A stretch of DNA of 10,719 nucleotides from the NCBI GenBank assembly GCA_964392385.1, contig CAYMPR010000035.1:1-10719 (forward strand). The letters are read 5' to 3'. The translations under genes and the position numbers were made by a program. The notes under the pieces were generated by a model. That model was not told the origin of the DNA. It saw only the letters and a program-made list of their open reading frames with translations, and did no database searches. This DNA comes from MWEH01 sp964392385 (GTDB lineage Bacteria; Bacillota; Clostridia; Christensenellales; DTU072). Positions 7,311 to 10,719 of this stretch are shown in pieces; the stretch's first letter is position 1, and each line of letters starts with the position of its first letter.

Positions 7311-7381
7311 ATTTTTCTCTTTCCGAAATATTCGTGGTATTTATTGGTATTTTTCTCTACTTTTTGAAATATTCGGGATAC
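7311..7381 (-). repeat. Degenerate echo of the gntR-type regulator's 3' coding end
   Basis: The last codons and stop of the regulator (7381-7349) are echoed at 7340-7311, downstream of its stop. Aligned with one 3-base gap, 25 of 30 bases match, with exact cores of 10 bases (gaaatattcg; atttttctct, plus strand). Translated in its own phase the echo reads KYHEYFGK against KYPEYFKK in the gene, and the Lys and Tyr codon differences are synonymous. AT richness raises the chance background. Confidence 0.55.
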
Positions 7382-8016
7382 TTGTATATTAACATTGGTA
7401 ACTTATCCATACAAAAACCCACATGCGATAGTAGCTGAGGTTCAATGTCTTCAATACGCCTTTCTACAATGGTGTTTAAAATATTTCTATGATGTATTAA
7501 AAGTAATTCGAAATTTTTATCATCTGCCATAGCAAGTCTTCTATATCTCATATAGTGAGCTTCATATTTTCGAATAATATCCCACCATAAAGCCTTTCCT
7601 GCATATGAAAATAATGACTCGTGAAAACCATTATCAAGTTCCCAAAACCTCTCTAGATTACCTTCTTTAAGTGCGATTTCTTGTTGAGTTAAGCTATTTT
7701 TTAGTGCCTCAATTTGCTTTTCATTAAGTAAAAAAAGTAATTCTTTTTGTACTTTGGTTTCGAGCTGGATTCTCATTTCTAGCATTTGCTTTACAGAAAG
7801 AGGATCAATAAGTGTGACTTGTGTTCCATGTCTTGGAAGTACATTTATATATCCTTCTGATTCTAATCGTTTTAAAATGTCCCTAAGTGGAGTACGTGAA
7901 ATATTAAACCTTAAGCTCAAGTCATTTTCTTTAATAAACTCTCCAGGCTTAATAACAAGTCTAACAATTTCAGACAGCAACTCTTTATATATCTCAAACT
8001 TAACTTTATTTATCAC
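7357..8016 (-). CDS. GntR family (FadR/FCD subgroup) transcriptional regulator, likely uronate-responsive
   Basis: This 219-residue regulator has an N-terminal winged helix (about 1-70) with the GntR pattern LSLRFNISRTPLRDILKRLESEGYI (33-57) and the wing LPRHGTQV (60-67). A helical FCD ligand domain follows (about 75-210), with the metal/ligand residues D128 and H132 (ELDNGFH), H176 (HHRNIL) and H198 (SHVGF). The chosen start is GTG at 8016, because GGAG stands five bases upstream and the protein then begins directly before the helix MINKVKFEIYKELL. An in-frame TTG at 8043 would add nine residues without a clear ribosome site. It is the first gene of the uronate operon, below two GTATAC-centred palindromes, so it most likely controls its own operon in response to a uronate intermediate, like UxuR, ExuR or KdgR-type GntR proteins. 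Effector and sign of control are unknown. Confidence 0.93.
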   Translation of the reverse strand: MINKVKFEIYKELLSEIVRLVIKPGEFIKENDLSLRFNISRTPLRDILKRLESEGYINVLPRHGTQVTLIDPLSVKQMLEMRIQLETKVQKELLFLLNEKQIEALKNSLTQQEIALKEGNLERFWELDNGFHESLFSYAGKALWWDIIRKYEAHYMRYRRLAMADDKNFELLLIHHRNILNTIVERRIEDIEPQLLSHVGFCMDKLPMLIYKYPEYFKK

Positions 8017-8097
8017 GATTACTCCAAAACATCTATTAGTCAAAAACTTCTTTTAGCCATTTAGATATGCTTTTCCCAGCTAAATTTGCATACTTTA

Positions 8098-8126
8098 ATT
8101 TTATTACCAAGCAGCTAAAAAGTCAA
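8098..8126 (-). promoter_or_regulatory. Sigma-A type promoter of the uronate operon
   Basis: On the minus strand TTGACT (8126-8121) and TAAAAT (8103-8098) are separated by exactly 17 bases. A start site near 8091 would leave a leader of about 75 bases before the GTG at 8016. In that leader ATTTAG and CTAAAT can pair around a 15-base loop, a weak hairpin. No other convincing promoter is visible in the gap. Confidence 0.75.
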
Positions 8127-8150
8127 TATCAAAATAGTCCTAATGCACTC

Positions 8151-8166
8151 GCCTTGTATACAAGGC
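8151..8166. promoter_or_regulatory. Operator palindrome 1 (GntR/FadR-type)
   Basis: GCCTTGTATACAAGGC is a perfect 16-base palindrome centred about 68 bases upstream of the predicted transcription start. Its core TTGTATACAA recurs at 8207. GTATAC-centred palindromes are typical of FadR-subfamily GntR regulators, and the regulator gene is immediately downstream. Confidence 0.78.
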
Positions 8167-8206
8167 ACTATTTATTAATTGCTTTTCAAATACTTTTCAT
8201 AATCAC

Positions 8207-8216
8207 TTGTATACAA
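8207..8216. promoter_or_regulatory. Operator palindrome 2 (GntR/FadR-type)
   Basis: TTGTATACAA repeats the core of the palindrome at 8151. The centres are 53 bp apart, close to five helical turns, so both sites face the same side of the DNA. Paired with the first site this suggests cooperative binding or a small loop (inference). Confidence 0.7.
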
Positions 8217-8256
8217 CACACTTAATTTTATGCCCCTTGAAACCGAGCCACCTACT

Positions 8257-8285
8257 AAAAAAATCCCTCTGGGTAAGCAGAGGGA
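8257..8285 (-). terminator. Intrinsic terminator of the surface-protein gene
   Basis: On the minus strand TCCCTCTG (8285-8278) pairs with CAGAGGGA (8271-8264) around a six-base loop and is followed directly by seven T residues (8263-8257). It starts nine bases past the stop codon at 8294. The plus strand has no T-run after the stem, so termination is one-directional. It insulates the uronate operon from the upstream gene. Confidence 0.92.
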
Positions 8286-8293
8286 AATTATAA

Positions 8294-10450
8294 TTAATTT
8301 AATAATGATTTTTTCTTTTTCCGTTTAAGCTTCATATCTTTAAATGTTTTTTTCATAACGCCAAACCAAACAATAGAAAATATACTAGCTCCAAGAACAA
8401 CTGCTCCAGAAACTGCTATTCCTACAATTGCACCAGTTGACAATCCCTCAGGAGCTCTAACTACAAAAATGTTATTGTTTTCAACATCCCCCGTAGTGTT
8501 ATTTCCCGAGGTAGAAAGGTATATAGCATCTACTCTCATTGACCCAAGTACTGTAACTACTTCACCGGGTTCATAAGATACACCATTAATTTTCCAACTG
8601 TCAAAGGTATATCCCTCTTTATCAGGTGCTACAGGTAAGGTTATAGTGTTATTAATATTTTTTGTTTCTGAAGGAAGAAGCTCACTTGTTCCATAATTAA
8701 AAGTCACAATATAATCTACTATTTCATAATAAATGGCTAGAACTAAACTTCCATCAGCTTTTATTACTCCTTTTTCAGGATAATTACGCCCATTTTGCGA
8801 TGCAAAATCAGGTATTTTCTTGTATCCCGCAACAACAGCTAGAGCTGAGATTTCCTTATCGGTTTCTCCACTTAACACTTGTTCTTGTAATAAAACATCC
8901 TCACTAGCTGTAGTACCAGGTAGAAAATGTCTTATTGTATAGGGGGTATCTTTATTGGGTGTAAAATTAGCTACAAATGTTACTTTATCAAGTTTTACAT
9001 CATTTTCATCTAAGGGAGCTATCATTGTATATTTAATTCCAGTAGTAAAAACTTTTAAATCATCCCCCACCTTTGAAATTCCATCTGTCCAGCCAACGAA
9101 AGTATAGCCTGGTTTAGAGAGAGTAGCTGCACTTGCTAAGGTAATTCTTTCCTCATACTTATATTTATTACTATCTGCAGGTAGAGTTCCTAAAATATCA
9201 TTTCCTTTTGTATATTCAACACTGTATTCATCCCTGTCATAGTACATTTTCAAAACAAGAGATCCATCGGCTTTAATTGTCCCTGAAAAATTATTCTCAG
9301 CTCTTGTCTTTACTGGATTATATGTAAAGCCATCCATCTTCCAAATTTTGGGTTCAGCTGGATTATCAACATCAAGTGTCACAACAGTTTCAGTTGTTCC
9401 TTGATGGGTTTGAGTATCGGAAAGTCTTTTTAGATAAGAGCCCTCATCAGTTAATCCTTGTCTATAATGTTCGATTTTATACTTCGTATCATCTCTAGGT
9501 GACCACTGAGCTGTAAAGATTACCTTTGCAACAGGGGCTAAATCGAAAGTAGGTGACATGGTTTCAGTCGCGTTACTCTCTTTGGAGTATTCCATACCAC
9601 TATTATCGCCATCAATCGTAAAACATTTAAAATTATATCCCACTCTAGTGAAGGTATTAGTAATAATATTTCCACTATATCTATTTGTTTCGCTCGAGTA
9701 ATTGATGCCTGTGCTTAAAGTCACTTGTGATGTCCCAGTTCCTTTAAAAATAATTTCTGGTTTTAATAATACCTCTACTGTTATAGTTTTAGTTCCTGGA
9801 ACAGGGTCAAGGTCAAAGTTAATTTCAGTGCCTACTGGTGCTACAAAGTTAAGAATAATGTTTGTTTTTGTAGTTGCATTAAGGAGTACGACATTTAGAT
9901 CAGGCGTATTTTCAGCCATACTCCACCCAAGAGGAAGAATAACTTCACTAAGTTTCATGCCTACTGACGCCCTGTATGAATTTGCGACAGTTTCCTCTGG
10001 AACGCATTGAGCAATTGTATATTCAAAAAATGTGCTTTCTGCTGTTTTTGGTTTAAAATCGGTTCGATCATAAACTCTTACTTCTCTCTTATATACTCCA
10101 GCTAACTTGAAGTTATTTACTTGAGTATCAAGATCAACAAAACTTTCGCTACCTTGTGCTTTAAATTGCCAAATACTTCCATCTTTATATACAAAATGAC
10201 TACCTTCTACAAGATTATAATTAGTTGTGTTCACGGTATAAATAGCAGTAAAGCCAGTTCCTAGAACTTGATTTAATCCATTATACTTTGGCGAAGTTGT
10301 TGCACTATATTTAATTGTTCCACTAACCTCAATAGCTGCAGCATATGCACTATCTATATCTTTTGAAACCATAGTAAACGAAAAGATAAAAAGAAAAAGG
10401 ATAAACAATAAAATAATTGAGACTTTAGCTTGTATATTTAGTGTTTTCAT
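8294..10450 (-). CDS. Secreted, membrane-anchored surface protein with InlB-like repeats
   Basis: This 718-residue protein of unknown exact function is exported. A hydrophobic signal segment (11-27) is followed by a likely cleavage site after SAYA (A37). Residues 38-230 form a beta-rich N-terminal region, including a GMKLSEVILPLGWSM segment (164-178) of a kind seen in Firmicutes adhesin-like proteins. Then come alternating modules: an InlB-like unit (about 232-316, GYNFKCF), a KYKIEHYRQG domain ending IKADGSLVLKMYYDRDEY (about 323-409), an InlB-like unit (409-497, KPGYTFVGW), a second YTIRHF domain ending IKADGSLVLAIYYE (504-576), and a final InlB/Flg_new-like unit (579-645, KEGYTFDSW). A transmembrane helix (about 671-698) and a KLKRKKKK tail follow. 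There is no LPXTG sortase motif, so anchoring is by the helix. The ATG at 10450 follows an AAAGGCGG site. It is transcribed alone. Likely roles are adhesion or matrix/host binding (inference). Confidence 0.9.
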   Translation of the reverse strand: MKTLNIQAKVSIILLFILFLFIFSFTMVSKDIDSAYAAAIEVSGTIKYSATTSPKYNGLNQVLGTGFTAIYTVNTTNYNLVEGSHFVYKDGSIWQFKAQGSESFVDLDTQVNNFKLAGVYKREVRVYDRTDFKPKTAESTFFEYTIAQCVPEETVANSYRASVGMKLSEVILPLGWSMAENTPDLNVVLLNATTKTNIILNFVAPVGTEINFDLDPVPGTKTITVEVLLKPEIIFKGTGTSQVTLSTGINYSSETNRYSGNIITNTFTRVGYNFKCFTIDGDNSGMEYSKESNATETMSPTFDLAPVAKVIFTAQWSPRDDTKYKIEHYRQGLTDEGSYLKRLSDTQTHQGTTETVVTLDVDNPAEPKIWKMDGFTYNPVKTRAENNFSGTIKADGSLVLKMYYDRDEYSVEYTKGNDILGTLPADSNKYKYEERITLASAATLSKPGYTFVGWTDGISKVGDDLKVFTTGIKYTMIAPLDENDVKLDKVTFVANFTPNKDTPYTIRHFLPGTTASEDVLLQEQVLSGETDKEISALAVVAGYKKIPDFASQNGRNYPEKGVIKADGSLVLAIYYEIVDYIVTFNYGTSELLPSETKNINNTITLPVAPDKEGYTFDSWKINGVSYEPGEVVTVLGSMRVDAIYLSTSGNNTTGDVENNNIFVVRAPEGLSTGAIVGIAVSGAVVLGASIFSIVWFGVMKKTFKDMKLKRKKKKSLLN

Positions 10451-10465
10451 ATTCCGCCTTTATTT

Positions 10466-10485
10466 CCAAGAAATAGTTATCTTGG
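10466..10485 (-). promoter_or_regulatory. Leader hairpin before the surface-protein ribosome site
   Basis: CCAAGA and TCTTGG form a perfect six-base stem around an eight-base loop in the untranslated leader, a few bases before the AAAGGCGG ribosome site. It could stabilise the mRNA or modulate translation. No known riboswitch is recognised. Confidence 0.4.
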
Positions 10486-10515
10486 CTTTATTTATTATAT
10501 ATGCACACTTATAAT

Positions 10516-10525
10516 TGCGCGCGCA
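10516..10525. promoter_or_regulatory. GC-alternating palindrome at the predicted transcription start
   Basis: TGCGCGCGCA is a perfect ten-base palindrome in very AT-rich DNA. It is placed at about +1 to +10 of the promoter at 10533-10561, and imperfect CTTAT/ATAAAG arms extend it. The position suits a repressor operator; no regulator can be named. Confidence 0.45.
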
Positions 10526-10532
10526 TAAAGTT

Positions 10533-10561
10533 ATTATATATTAGGGTAGATAGAGTGTCAA
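10533..10561 (-). promoter_or_regulatory. Perfect-consensus sigma-A promoter of the surface-protein gene
   Basis: TTGACA (10561-10556), a 17-base spacer and TATAAT (10538-10533) match the housekeeping consensus at all twelve positions with ideal spacing. The start site would be near 10526, giving a leader of about 76 bases. Confidence 0.9.
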
Positions 10562-10636
10562 TTGATAAAGAAAAGTGAAAATATAGCTTGATTATCTCTG
10601 TATGTGAAAGTAGTTAAGCCAAAAAGATAAAAATAG

Positions 10637-10679
10637 TTAATGAATTTCTAAATCATTAAATACGTTGCAACAACGCAAC
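10637..10679. repeat. Two adjacent inverted repeats near the right edge
   Basis: TTAATGA (10637-10643) pairs with TCATTAA (10653-10659). Four bases on, GTTGC (10664-10668) pairs with GCAAC (10675-10679), overlapping the palindrome GTTGCAAC. Neither is followed by a T-run on either strand, so they are not clear terminators. The rest of 10562-10719 shows no gene. Confidence 0.4.
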
Positions 10680-10719
10680 ATGCTGGTCCAATAAAAGTAA
10701 GGACATGGAATATAGTATG

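Noticed and set aside
8014..8043. A longer regulator starting at TTG 8043
   Set aside because: No Shine-Dalgarno precedes it, while GGAG stands correctly before the GTG at 8016, which gives the normal family start.
8238..8251. A catabolite-responsive (cre) site for CcpA, TGAAACCGAGCCAC
   Set aside because: Only the left half fits the consensus; the right half fails at several conserved positions.
1..10719. Insertion sequence, CRISPR array, tRNA or rRNA gene, riboswitch or phage genes
   Set aside because: No transposase, evenly spaced repeats, cloverleaf or known leader motif was found on either strand.
10695..10719. Start of a plus-strand gene at the right edge (AAGGACATGG)
   Set aside because: The spacing between AAGGA and ATG is one base and too little sequence remains to judge.

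Overview
The window is AT-rich and tightly packed. Every gene I can support lies on the minus strand. Purine-rich Shine-Dalgarno sites, sigma-A type promoters, a FadR-type GntR regulator, Gram-positive-style uronate enzymes and a secreted protein with InlB-like repeats and a C-terminal membrane anchor point to a low-GC Gram-positive (Bacillota), plausibly a gut or host-associated Clostridia-like organism. The sequence does not support a finer placement.

Layout in the direction of transcription (right to left). At the right edge (10719-10451) there is a leader with a perfect-consensus promoter, a GC-alternating palindrome at the predicted transcription start and a hairpin ahead of the ribosome binding site. 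It drives a 718-residue surface protein (10450-8294), which ends in a clear intrinsic terminator (8285-8257). The next 240 bases hold two TTGTATACAA operators 53 bp apart and a good promoter. These begin an eight-gene uronate operon: GntR/FCD regulator, KDPG aldolase (kdgA), KDG kinase (kdgK), glucuronate isomerase (uxaC), mannonate dehydratase (uxuA), an SDR fructuronate reductase (uxuB-type), a Gfo/Idh/MocA oxidoreductase, and an AP-endonuclease-2-like TIM-barrel isomerase/epimerase that runs off the left edge.

The five core enzymes form a complete route: D-glucuronate to D-fructuronate (UxaC), to D-mannonate (UxuB), to 2-keto-3-deoxygluconate (UxuA), to KDPG (KdgK), to pyruvate and glyceraldehyde 3-phosphate (KdgA). 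The galacturonate-specific enzymes UxaA and UxaB, a beta-glucuronidase and a transporter are all absent from the window. The two terminal genes are not needed for the classic pathway. They resemble the dehydrogenase plus TIM-barrel pairs that act through 3-keto sugars, so they may feed unusual uronides or uronate isomers into the pathway (inference).

The most unexpected feature is a set of 'C-terminal echoes'. Just downstream of the stop codons of kdgK (very clear, 42 of 47 bases), gntR (25 of 30) and uxuA (19 of 27, with a 13-base exact core), and possibly uxaC (weak), the intergenic DNA repeats the last codons of the preceding gene. Many of the differences are synonymous. This looks like scars of recombination between diverged alleles, or of repeated 3'-end duplication.
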